From: Prevotella sp.
GTDB taxonomy: Bacteria; Bacteroidota; Bacteroidia; Bacteroidales; Bacteroidaceae
NCBI GenBank assembly: GCA_017557405.1
Contig: JAFYYV010000028.1
Coordinates: forward strand, 1-64,000
Direction: 5' to 3'
DNA length: 64,000 nucleotides
Shown here: positions 50,952 through 59,900 of the stretch, one piece after another
Layout of the letters: each line of letters opens with the position of its first letter
Numbering within the stretch: the stretch's first letter is position 1
Notes under the pieces: model-generated
What the model was told of the DNA's origin: nothing
Database searches by the model: none
The model's input: the letters and a program-made list of their open reading frames with translations, nothing else
Program-made: the position numbers and the translations under genes

Positions 50952-52451
50952 ATGAAAACAATGAAAAAGATATCGTCAGCGGCTTTGCTGCTTGTTATGG
51001 TGCTGTGTCTCGCGGGGTGCGGCAAGAATAGTAAAAAGGAGTTGAACCGCATGCTGTTGGAGATGGCAGACGCCGACCAGACAATCGACGCCAACGATTG
51101 GGCGACGCTGGAGGCTTATTTCGATGGACAGAAGGCCAATTTCCGCGACTTTTACAAGGATGGACAGCTGGACGTCGAGGAGGTGAAGGAGTATGTGAAC
51201 GACTTCTTCGGCAGCCGCCGTCCACCGAAGGAAATACAGTTCGCAGTGGGTAAGACAGCCCTCAACGTGAACTTCTATCTGGAGCGCTCGGGTTCGATGG
51301 TTCCCTACGATGCATCGAATGGCGACGGCTTGTTCAAGGCTGCCATCGTGAAGATGTTGAACAACCTGCCGGGCGACAATGACGACCATCACATCTACGT
51401 GGTGAACTCCGAAATCAACGAATATCCCAAGGGCTTCCAGAAGTTCATCAACGACTCCAATATCTTCGAGGCAACAAAAGGCATCGGCGATGCCTCATCC
51501 ACCGACTTCGGAGCCATTTTCGAGCAGTTGCTCAACAAGACGGGGCAGGACGAACTCTCGATTCTCGTGACCGACATGATTTATTCTACGAAGAACATGG
51601 TGGGCGTGAATCCGCAGAAGGTGTTTGCCGAGGCGCAAGGGATGACCAACGCCGTCTTCAAGAGCCAGGTTAAAGACAAGGGTATGCTCATCGTGAAGAT
51701 GAACAGCTCTTACAGCGGCCCATATTACCCCTACAACTCCACAGGCGGACAGTCCTACACGGGCCGTCGTCCTTATTACATTGTGATTGTGGGAACCAAC
51801 CAGAACATCGCCCGTCTGACACGCGACGCCAACTATGCTTCGTTCTGCAAGTTCGCTGACATGAAAGGCTACGAGAACATGTATCTTTTCGAGACCGACG
51901 ACGTTTACAAACCTTACTATTCGCTGCTGCTCGAGAGCGATGTGATTCGCGGTCGTTTCAGGGCTTGTCATGGGCAAGGCGACCAAATCAAGGATATCGA
52001 GAACCTCGAGGTTGACCGCAACTCGGGCGATCTGCGTCTGGCATTGGCTGTCGATCTCGGAGGAATGCTCATTGACGAGCAATATCTCACCGATGTGAAC
52101 AACTACAAGGTGGAGGCCGACGACAAGCTGGTGATCAAGGAAATACGCAAGATTGAGCAAAAGGACGTCACACCAGCCGAGCGCAAGCATCTGGGCAAGG
52201 CTACTCATATCTTCGTGCTCGAGAGCGAGGGCATCAAGCACTCCCAGGACGTTGAAATCAAGCTGATGAACCGCCTGCCCGACTGGGTGGCCGACTCCTC
52301 GAGCGACGACGATACCAACGTGGGAGGTGCAGGATTCGCCAACACCACCTTCGGCCTGAAATACCTGCTCCAAGGCATCTACGACAGCTATCGCAAAAAC
52401 GGCAAGGGCGACCCCTACTACTTCGAGCTGGAAATGAACTTCAAGCGATAG
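50952..52451 (+). CDS. vWA-like lipoprotein
   Basis: 499 aa from ATG 50952 (MKTMKKISSAALLLVMVLCL then AGC lipobox); a 20-codon upstream extension starts inside the promoter region. After an EF-hand-like stretch (DADQTIDANDWATLEAYFDG) the vWA fold starts at VNFYLERSGSMVPYD, a MIDAS motif in which the usual first Asp is Glu (E111). The later LSILVTDMIYS supplies the second acidic position. Secreted to the periplasmic side or surface. It precedes the small secreted protein and the cytoskeleton-like operon, though separated from the latter by decayed sequence. Confidence 0.8.
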   Translation: MKTMKKISSAALLLVMVLCLAGCGKNSKKELNRMLLEMADADQTIDANDWATLEAYFDGQKANFRDFYKDGQLDVEEVKEYVNDFFGSRRPPKEIQFAVGKTALNVNFYLERSGSMVPYDASNGDGLFKAAIVKMLNNLPGDNDDHHIYVVNSEINEYPKGFQKFINDSNIFEATKGIGDASSTDFGAIFEQLLNKTGQDELSILVTDMIYSTKNMVGVNPQKVFAEAQGMTNAVFKSQVKDKGMLIVKMNSSYSGPYYPYNSTGGQSYTGRRPYYIVIVGTNQNIARLTRDANYASFCKFADMKGYENMYLFETDDVYKPYYSLLLESDVIRGRFRACHGQGDQIKDIENLEVDRNSGDLRLALAVDLGGMLIDEQYLTDVNNYKVEADDKLVIKEIRKIEQKDVTPAERKHLGKATHIFVLESEGIKHSQDVEIKLMNRLPDWVADSSSDDDTNVGGAGFANTTFGLKYLLQGIYDSYRKNGKGDPYYFELEMNFKR

Positions 52452-52520
52452 GAGAGGGGCGCTTTTTTCATTCCAAGAGTGATAATTTAGAATAGTATCT
52501 AACTTTTTTTAAAAGCAACA

Positions 52521-53018
52521 ATGAAGAAACTATTAACAATCGCGCTGCTGCTGTTGACAGGGCTGACGGCTGGTGCACAGGAAGGAACATGGACTACTGG
52601 TGTGAATGAGCCTGACGAGTTGAAAGGCTCCAGCGGAGGGCCGTATTATTGCTACAACATAGAGGGCGAGGGCTCCTTTGTCATATGGAACTGGGATGAT
52701 TTTCTCTTTAAAATTAACACAGACAAGGGGCTTTTCGATGTCTGGTATTATGAAAGCACTGGCACCAGAGTTATCAGCATTTCTCTCGGTCTGTATGCGA
52801 TGGATGGGAAGTTGGTGGATAAGTTGGAGAACTTAGAGTTGCTCGCGGATGTTACAGGGAGAAGCGCATGGGCAAGCAAAGACGGTTACTGGTACGCGAC
52901 AAGGAAAAAGATAAAGAAGATGAAGCACGCCTTGAAGTCTGGCGAAGGCTATATCCGCATTTTATGTCCCCGTATAAGTGCACCGGAGTTTGACGTTAAA
53001 ATAACTCCGTATAATTAG
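52521..53018 (+). CDS. Small secreted protein of unknown function
   Basis: 165 aa with a signal peptide (LLTIALLLLTGLTAGA-Q). The mature part is beta-rich with many Trp/Tyr (FVIWNWDDFLFKINTDKGLF). No family recognised. It lies 69 bases after the vWA lipoprotein gene and may share its transcript. Confidence 0.7.
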   Translation: MKKLLTIALLLLTGLTAGAQEGTWTTGVNEPDELKGSSGGPYYCYNIEGEGSFVIWNWDDFLFKINTDKGLFDVWYYESTGTRVISISLGLYAMDGKLVDKLENLELLADVTGRSAWASKDGYWYATRKKIKKMKHALKSGEGYIRILCPRISAPEFDVKITPYN

Positions 53019-53039
53019 TAAAATAACATGTATGTAATT

Positions 53040-53260
53040 ATGCATAATTCATATGATATTCTCGTTAAAAAAGAAGGAGGCGAGTTTGTTTATTAGGCAT
53101 CCGATGCTGACAAGCTATCAGTATATATCGCGAGAAGCTGGAAGAGAATCCTGATAGTCTTGTTGTATTAGAGCGCGATATGAAAAATGGCGAAACATAC
53201 GGAAGCCTCGCTGATTCAATGGAAATGTGGTTAGAAATCTCCCATATCACGAAATTGTGA
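53040..53260 (+). pseudogene. Decayed small gene with in-frame stop and frameshift
   Basis: MHNSYDILVKKEGGEFVY, a TAG at 53094-53096, then ASDADKLSVYI in the same frame, then a frame change near 53130-53140 into EKLEENPDSLVVLERDMKNG and ETYGSLADSMEMWLEISHI, ending TGA 53258-53260. The codon-like continuity across two lesions shows a former gene of about 70 codons. Its end overlaps the hairpin at 53239. Confidence 0.6.
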
Positions 53261-53272
53261 TGTGGGAGATTT
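53239..53272. terminator. Hairpin between the pseudogene and the convergent gene
   Basis: CTCCCATATCAC (53239-53250) pairs with GTGATGTGGGAG (53257-53268) with one G-U pair and a 6-base loop. A related hairpin (CTCCC...GGGAG then seven T) lies at 53910. Confidence 0.7.
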
Positions 53273-53282
53273 GTTGGCCTCT

Positions 53283-53759
53283 TTATACTTTAAAGGTTTT
53301 CCTCTTGCCAAAGAATTGGTTGACGCAAATTCTGGAAGCACCCATGTGTTCTATAAGCCAATGCTGCAACTCGTGGACGTAATGGAATTCTTCTGCTTGC
53401 ATTTTCTCCCATAGTGGAGTGTTGCCTAATCTTTCTGCCATTGTTATTATAAATGGCGGGCGAGAGCAAACATCCTCATGCTGATACACTTTGCCAGGCT
53501 CGTATGGTCGTGCATGGTTTGTGTCATAGTAGATTTGCCTAGCCAGTTCACTTTCTATAGGTACCCCTTCTATGTATTTGGCCGGTATGTCATTCAATAC
53601 ACCAGCAAGAGTGATTGTACCATCCGCATTAACTGTTCTTACAGAATAAACGTGGATTTGTGGCTGTGCAAAGTCAAGATTCGCGGAATCTTTGTAATCC
53701 TTTGCGATAGTTACAATGTCACCAACATTGAACTTGGTTATTGTACTTTTTTGTTCCAT
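53283..53759 (-). CDS. Cytoplasmic protein of unknown function
   Basis: 158 aa. N-terminal half resembles a small beta-barrel (FNVGDIVTIAKDYKDSANLD ... TITLAGVLNDIPAKYIEGVP); the C-terminal half is helical with LWEKMQAEEFHYVHELQHWL and a basic end. No known motif recognised. A decayed partial copy of its 3' part lies at 53929-54046, so the locus was duplicated. Confidence 0.7.
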   Translation of the reverse strand: MEQKSTITKFNVGDIVTIAKDYKDSANLDFAQPQIHVYSVRTVNADGTITLAGVLNDIPAKYIEGVPIESELARQIYYDTNHARPYEPGKVYQHEDVCSRPPFIITMAERLGNTPLWEKMQAEEFHYVHELQHWLIEHMGASRICVNQFFGKRKTFKV

Positions 53760-53909
53760 AATTATTGTTTTATGTTATTGAAGCTTATGCTTCGTGCATA
53801 ATCTAATGAGAAGGAACTTGAAAACCAAGGGCAATCTTTAGTAATACGTGTATTAAATTGATTTTCAGTATTATACACAACTTTTCAGCGATATGGGAAT
53901 GATAAAAAT

Positions 53910-53946
53910 CTCCCACGTTGCTAATTTGTAATGAGGGAGTTTTTTT
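53910..53946 (-). terminator. Hairpin with T-run, relative of the one at 53239
   Basis: CTCCC (53910-53914) and GGGAG (53935-53939) with partial pairing between, followed by seven T on the plus strand. The bases after it (TTGTTGGC) match those after the hairpin at 53239, showing a duplicated segment. Confidence 0.55.
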
Positions 53947-54046
53947 GTTGGCATTTCCTTATTATATTTCCAAAGACTCTCTCATACTCATACCCCCAAG
54001 TTGAATTCTTTTGTTTGCATTTCTTCCAGCCAAAGAGTGTTGCTCT
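53947..54046 (-). pseudogene. Remnant of a duplicated copy of the 53283-53759 gene
   Basis: On the complement of 53999-54046 the frame reads NTLWLEEMQTKEFNL, against NTPLWEKMQAEEFHY in the intact gene. The order hairpin, TTGTTGGC, then this piece is the same as in the intact copy, with the middle deleted. Confidence 0.6.
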
Positions 54047-54127
54047 GTGGTGCAAAGATGATTAACGTACCTTCTGCACGTTGCAAAGATAGAGAGTAAT
54101 GATGATAGATGTATGCTTTGAAAAAGT

Positions 54128-54215
54128 AAAATAGATTATTTTAGAATATAAAATAGACTATTTTACTGAACAAAATAGACTATTTTACCGAGCAAAATAG
54201 ACTATTTTACTTTCC
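54128..54215 (+). repeat. Four 22-bp tandem repeats with an inner palindrome
   Basis: Units at 54128, 54150, 54172 and 54194, each starting AAAATAGA(C/T)TATTTTA. The 15-base core AAAATAGACTATTTT is symmetrical except for its centre. Units differ mainly in the last six bases. The array lies 130 bases before the promoter TATCTTTG (54345-54352) of the 54401 gene. The remaining part of 53760-54400 holds no intact gene. Confidence 0.8.
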
Positions 54216-54344
54216 TTCGGCTATGGTCTTGGATTTTTAGAGCTAACGTGTAGTAGGTTCAGGTCTATGCTTTTACATTGCTTTATTATGATTGAAAACT
54301 TATTAAAAATGTGATGCAAAGGCTCGTAATTCAGAAAAAAACAT

Positions 54345-54352
54345 TATCTTTG
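54345..54352 (+). promoter_or_regulatory. -7 element TATCTTTG before 54401
   Basis: Matches the TAnnTTTG consensus and lies 48 bases before the start codon. No clear -33 element. Confidence 0.5.
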
Positions 54353-54400
54353 TGGCAACGAAACCTAATGTTGAAGAATTTGCTTTAATTCATTAAATCC

Positions 54401-54781
54401 ATGCTCAAGAAACTATTAATATTCCTATTCCTGTTCCTGATGCAGGTGGTTGCCATTCAAGCACAGCGTCAGCAGATTTCGTATATCGAGGAGACGAAAA
54501 ACTGGTACTATGTTTACGACGAGAATGGCAAGAAGATAGGCGGTCTCTCGCGTAGCAGCGTGGGCGAAATAAAAGGGTGGGGAAACGACTTCTTTGTGGC
54601 GAAGCGCTATTCGTTCTACCACATTTGCGATGTCAGAGGAAAGACGCTGAAGTCGCTGAACGTTTCCGATGTGGGCGAGATAGTCGGCGTTGCAGGCAAC
54701 ACCATCACCAGTCGGCGTGGCAGTTGGATCATCATTTGGAATAAGCAAGGAAAGAAGATAAGTGTGAGATCTGCGAACTGA
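54401..54781 (+). CDS. Small secreted WG-like repeat protein
   Basis: 126 aa. Signal peptide (LLIFLFLFLMQVVAIQA-Q). The mature part has three repeats ending in strands such as YYVYDENGKKIGGLSRSSVG, YHICDVRGKTLKSLNVSDVG and WIIIWNKQGKKISVRS, reminiscent of WG/beta-propeller blades. Too few for a closed propeller, so it may pair with another protein. Position upstream of the cytoskeleton-like operon could be coincidental. Confidence 0.7.
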   Translation: MLKKLLIFLFLFLMQVVAIQAQRQQISYIEETKNWYYVYDENGKKIGGLSRSSVGEIKGWGNDFFVAKRYSFYHICDVRGKTLKSLNVSDVGEIVGVAGNTITSRRGSWIIIWNKQGKKISVRSAN

Positions 54782-54880
54782 TACGGGGATAAACTTGGGT
54801 TTGCAGATACTTCTTCACGTCAGCTATTTCCTCCGTCATTTATAAGGAATGTGAAATAGTTGAAAAAGGAGGGCAGTTTC

Positions 54881-54911
54881 TTGAATATTAAGAAAATAAT
54901 GAGTATCTTTG
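54881..54911 (+). promoter_or_regulatory. Promoter of the tubulin-like/actin-like operon
   Basis: TTG at 54881-54883, 20 bases, TATCTTTG at 54904-54911. It lies 36 bases before the first gene (54947) and is the last clear promoter before 61983. Confidence 0.6.
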
Positions 54912-54946
54912 CACAATTATTATAAATGAGATAAATCAAACGGAAA

Positions 54947-55390
54947 ATGAAGAATACGATTTTATTGATTACAGGCGCTGTGGTGACGGTGTTGTTCCTG
55001 ATTTTCGCGACCCCGTTGTTCGAGTCGCTTTATTACGAACGTGCATTCTCGGATGCGATGTACAACGCGAACCTGTATTTCATTGTATCGGTGGTGACGG
55101 TGCTCATGGCTTGGGTATTGGCAGGCATCTATTACTATGTTGTGAACTCGGTGAGTTTCTCTCGCTGGTATCATTGGCTGGTGGTGCTCGGTATAGCCAG
55201 TGTGCTCACGCCAATCATCAATTACATCGTTTGCAACAACTCGCTGACTGCTGAAGGTTACGACTTCTCGGCTCAGTTGTTCAGTTTCGCGATGGTCAAC
55301 TTGGCAGTTGAGGCCGTGTTGTTCACGGTAGTCTCTTTTGCCATTCGTTGGTGGAGCAGTAACTGTCGTCACACTCCAATCCCTGAATGA
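54947..55390 (+). CDS. Small four-span membrane protein
   Basis: 147 aa with four hydrophobic segments (about 4-21, 38-66, 76-97, 112-134): ILLITGAVVTVLFLIFATPL, FIVSVVTVLMAWVLAGIYYY and so on. No family recognised. It precedes the tubulin-like gene by 23 bases and is probably the membrane component of the same operon. Confidence 0.75.
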   Translation: MKNTILLITGAVVTVLFLIFATPLFESLYYERAFSDAMYNANLYFIVSVVTVLMAWVLAGIYYYVVNSVSFSRWYHWLVVLGIASVLTPIINYIVCNNSLTAEGYDFSAQLFSFAMVNLAVEAVLFTVVSFAIRWWSSNCRHTPIPE

Positions 55391-55413
55391 TAATCAATTG
55401 ACAATTGAATAAA

Positions 55414-56958
55414 ATGAGATTATTCCTATTCCTTGTAGGTGGCACGGGGTCTCGTGTAATGCGACCCTTGATCATGCAGTTGGCAGCAGGAATCCATCCC
55501 ACGGATGAGGCTGGCCAGCCGATGCCCCTTGAGATTATTCCTATAGTGGTGGACCCCCACAAAGCGAACGAAGACTTGAAACGCACGGACAACCTGATGC
55601 GTTGGTACAAGCAGATTCGCCGCTCGCTCTATGGTGAGCAGGTGGATGTGAGGCGTGGCTTCTTCTCGGTGAAGATTTCGAGTTTGGCCGACATCCTGCC
55701 CAACGGTTCGCAACTGAGCGACACGTTCCTTTTCAACATGGGAGCCATCGAGTCGAAGAAGTTCCAGGACTTCATCAACTATTCCACCCTCGACACGGGC
55801 AACCAAGCCTTGTGCTCGATGATGTTCAGCGACTATCAACTGAACACGAAGATGGACATCGGATTCGTAGGTTCGCCCAATATTGGAAGTGTGGCCCTGA
55901 ACCAGTTCAAGGACTCTGAAGAGTTCCGCCAGTTCTCGAATGTGTTCCAGAAGAGCGACCGCGTGTTCGTTGTTTCGAGTATTTTCGGTGGAACAGGTGC
56001 AGCAGGCTATCCTATCATCGTGAAGAACATCCGCAATGCTGCCAACAACGCGCAAATCAACAATCGTGGTGACCTTCGTGATGCCCGTATCGGAGCATTG
56101 ACTGTGTTGCCTTATTTCAATGTGCAGCAAGACGACAATAGTCCTATTTCTCGTGGTGATTTCATCTCGAAGACCAAGTCGGCATTGTTCTACTATCACG
56201 ACAACCTGACGGGTTTGCGTCAGAATGGAGTGGACCTGCCACTCTCGAAAATCAATGCCTGCTACTATCTGGGCGACCAAGTTCCCTCGAATCCCTATTT
56301 CAACGATCCGGGAGGAAATGGTCAGCGAAACGATGCCCACTTGGTGGAGTATGTGGGTGCATTGTCGGTGCTCGACTTCCTGTCAATTCCCGATGATCAG
56401 TTGCAGACGGTGGGCGGAAACGCACAGAATCCCATCTACAAGGAGTTTGGTCTTGCTTACGACAAGCAGACACTCTCGCTGAAGGACTTCGGTGTGCAGA
56501 CACGTGCCTTAGTGAATCGTCAGCTTGTGAAGTTCCATTTGGCTTATATGTACATCACGAACCAGCTGAGACAAGACATCGGACGTGGTTATACGCAAGA
56601 CAAGCCCGAGATCACGAACGGCTTCCTGGCCACCTCGTTCTTCAATACCTTGACGAGTGATTTCTTTGTTACTTACCGTCAATGGCTCAAGGAGCTGCGT
56701 ACCAACCAGCGCAGTTTGGTTCCCTTCAACCTCAACACGACAAAACTGAGCGATGCATTGACAGACATAGCTCCCAAGAGTGGACTTTTCAAGTCGTCCA
56801 TCGACTACAAGAGCGTGCTTGCTGCACTCAACAAAGCGAGCCAGCAAGCCATGAAGACGCAGAAGTATGGCACCGACCGCGTGGCATTGAAACTGCTCGA
56901 CCTGCTTGACGAGACACTCGATAAACTAATAGATGAGAAATATAACGGAATTGTCTGA
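55414..56958 (+). CDS. Tubulin/FtsZ-like GTPase-fold protein
   Basis: 514 aa from ATG 55414. The N-terminal strand and loop MRLFLFLVGGTGSRVM is like the first nucleotide-binding loop of the tubulin fold. FVVSSIFGGTGAAGYPIIVK (about residues 184-203) matches the tubulin signature GGGTG(S/A)G that binds the phosphates. It lacks the FtsZ C-terminal tail, is longer than FtsZ, and resembles the diverse tubulin-like (Tubulin_2-type) proteins of unknown function. The gene is followed after 2 bases by the actin/Hsp70-like ATPase, so the two are made together. No FtsA, Min or divisome gene is nearby, so a cell-division role is unlikely. Confidence 0.65.
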   Translation: MRLFLFLVGGTGSRVMRPLIMQLAAGIHPTDEAGQPMPLEIIPIVVDPHKANEDLKRTDNLMRWYKQIRRSLYGEQVDVRRGFFSVKISSLADILPNGSQLSDTFLFNMGAIESKKFQDFINYSTLDTGNQALCSMMFSDYQLNTKMDIGFVGSPNIGSVALNQFKDSEEFRQFSNVFQKSDRVFVVSSIFGGTGAAGYPIIVKNIRNAANNAQINNRGDLRDARIGALTVLPYFNVQQDDNSPISRGDFISKTKSALFYYHDNLTGLRQNGVDLPLSKINACYYLGDQVPSNPYFNDPGGNGQRNDAHLVEYVGALSVLDFLSIPDDQLQTVGGNAQNPIYKEFGLAYDKQTLSLKDFGVQTRALVNRQLVKFHLAYMYITNQLRQDIGRGYTQDKPEITNGFLATSFFNTLTSDFFVTYRQWLKELRTNQRSLVPFNLNTTKLSDALTDIAPKSGLFKSSIDYKSVLAALNKASQQAMKTQKYGTDRVALKLLDLLDETLDKLIDEKYNGIV

Positions 56959-56960
56959 TT

Positions 56961-59900
56961 ATGAGCAATATACTATCATATAACAACAAGACTACGGGTG
57001 AGGGATGGATTCCATTGACCAGCCAATACAATGCCGATGAGATTGACATGATTGACGACCCCAATGGTGGTCTTTCCCAGCAACCTCGCACGGCCATTCC
57101 GTCGCCTTTCGCACAGATGGATCTTGTGAAGAACGCCTTCAAGCGCTTGTCGATGCATGCCAATCTGCAAGGTGAGGCGATGGACGAGAAACTCGTTTCG
57201 AATGCGCTCGACGTGGCTCAGTTGTTCTTCAATTATAGCGAGTTGCGCAATCAGTTGCGTATCGTTGAATGGAACCGCGACACCCAGCTCGAGATGTTGA
57301 AATCGTCGCCCCAGCATCGTCTGTTGGGCGAAACCATCGAGATGTTCTTGGAGCAAGACAAGGAGGCCTTCAACTTCGACAAGATGGACCGTCTTTATTT
57401 CCTTGTCTATGGCAATCAGGTGGTGGGCTCGACATCGCCCGTCACTCTTTTCATGGCAACACCTAATGCGAAAGAGGGAAAGTACAACATCCCCGTGGAG
57501 CAGAATGTGAACTTGTTCGACCTTTGGCGGCCGCTCTACATGCGCAACCCCAAGTTCGTGAAATACATCTACGCCCTCTTCACCGCCTATCCCGAACTGA
57601 AGAAGTGCTGTGGCGAGGTGAACAACTACCTCATCACGTCACTTCCTTTGCTTCCTCAGGCGCTCCAGACGGAGATATTGAAGGAAGTGGGCAATCCAGC
57701 CGCTTACGACTACGAGAATATTGAGCGGGCGAAGACGTTCCTTGATGCCACCTTTGCCAAGATGGATGAGGGAATCCAAGCACTCGGTGTGCCCTTCTAT
57801 CAGGCTCGTGCCGAGGACATCCAGCGTGCCATTCAGGAGAGCGACTTCAAGATCGTTCCCACACGCACAGATGTCGATGACCGTCTGCCGCTGGTTTTGC
57901 AGAATCATCTGAACGCGCCTGCTACCGATCCGTTCAAGTACATTACGAGTCCGTGGACCGATGCAACCATTATTAGTTCGCAAGACTATGCATTGCCGCC
58001 CGAGAAGCGCGTGTTGCCAGCTACCACACACCAGTATCCGTGGTTGACAGACGATGATTTCTTCCAGCCGGCTGTCATCAAACTCGATTATACCATCGAT
58101 CGCGATAGTTTCTTCGATGGCAATCTGTCCATTGGTAGTCGTGATACCGATGAGTGCGATTTCGTGTTGCCCATCAAGCCCCTGTTCTTCAAGTATTTCA
58201 ACGTGAGCGACCTGTGGGGCACCATTAATGGCAAACCGAAGTTTGAGATGATACACACGCAGAATGGTGCTACAGAAACCTTACGTGCCATCCTTCGCAT
58301 TCCTGTGCAGAAGCAAGGGAAATTCATCACGTTGGAGCGCAACTATGTGGCTTCCCACAATGGCGACCTTCGATACGATATGGCCAACAATCGTGGTTAT
58401 TTCATCACCGTTCCGTTTGCCATCAGCGTGTTCCCCTTCGTTCGCATCCAGCAGAACAACCAATACAGCGTTCAGTTGGTAGACCGTGCACTCGGAATGC
58501 TCGAGAACTACAGCCTTGCACTCTCGTTCTACAAGAACGGCTATCAGCAGAGGTTGGCCGATGAGAATGTGTTGATGCGCGAGCGTAGCATGAAGTCAGA
58601 GAAGCGTGTAGGCTCATTCTATTACAAACTGACCGACGACTTCGATTATGCCAGTGTGCAACTGACCGACGACCGTGGAAACCGTGTGGCAGAAGGCATG
58701 ATTTGCCCACGTTGGGCGGATAACATCCCCGGACACGATGCCTTTACGTTCTCCGTTGACTTCGGTACCACCAATACACACCTTGAGTGCATGAAGGGCG
58801 AGAACATGCCCGAACCGCTGAAACTCAGTTCGGCAGCTCGCGAGCGTTTGTTGGCCACGCTATACAATGGTGAGCAGATACTCTATGATGTCATCATGAA
58901 GCAGGAACTCCTGCCGAAGACTATCGGAGAGGATTACGGATTCCCACAACGCACCGTGCTCTCTGAAACTGAAAGACTCGATGCCGAGAATGTGGACACC
59001 ATCGTGGCACTTGGCGATGCCAACATCCCCTTCATCTATGAGAAGGAGAGCATTGGTTATGGCAACCGCATTGTTCCCAACCTGAAGTGGTCTACAGATA
59101 TGGCTAATTCGAAGCGAATAAAGGCTTATCTCACCGAGTTGGCTCAACTGATGCGCACGAAGGTGTTGCTTGAGAATGGAGACATCACGAAGACGCGCCT
59201 CGTGTGGTTCTATCCGCTTGCCATGAGGGTGGGTAACATCCGTAAGATGGGCGAAATGTGGGCAAAGACCTTCAAAGAGGTGTTTGGCATTCCTGGTACT
59301 GAAGACAACCTGATTCAGATGCCCGAATCGGTGGCACCTTACTATTTCTACAAGTCGTCCAGCCAGTTCCGTGGTTCCGCCTCGAATGTAGCAAGTATTG
59401 ACATCGGTGGTGGTTCGAGCGATGTGGTGGTGTTCGAGAGCAATGCCAAGCAACCAGCCATCCTCACCTCGTTCCGTTTTGCCGCCAATGTGCTCTTCGG
59501 CGATGGCTTCAGCGAGGTTCCACACGGCGACAGCAACCCCATGCTTCTCAAGTATGTGGGCTACTTCAAGCGCCTCTTCGATGGTGATGACGAGAAGTAT
59601 GGCGAACTCAACGGTATTCTCGATGACATTACCGCCAAGCGAAAGAGTGAGGACATCAACGCCTTCCTCTTCTCGGTGCAGGGCAATAAGGTGGTGGCAG
59701 GGAACGATGTGTTCTCCTACAACCTGCGTCTCAACGAAGACGAGCAGCGTAAGATCATCTTCATTTATTTCTATGTCACGCTGATTTACTATGTGGCCAC
59801 GATGATGAAACACAAAGGGTTGGAGAAACCACGTTCGGTGATGTTCAGCGGTACTGGCTCTAAAGTGCTCGATATCGTTGGCAACTCGCGCGATCTTGAC

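Noticed and set aside
55414..56958. Housekeeping FtsZ
   Set aside because: The signature is tubulin-like but the length, N-terminus and gene context differ from FtsZ, and no division genes are adjacent.
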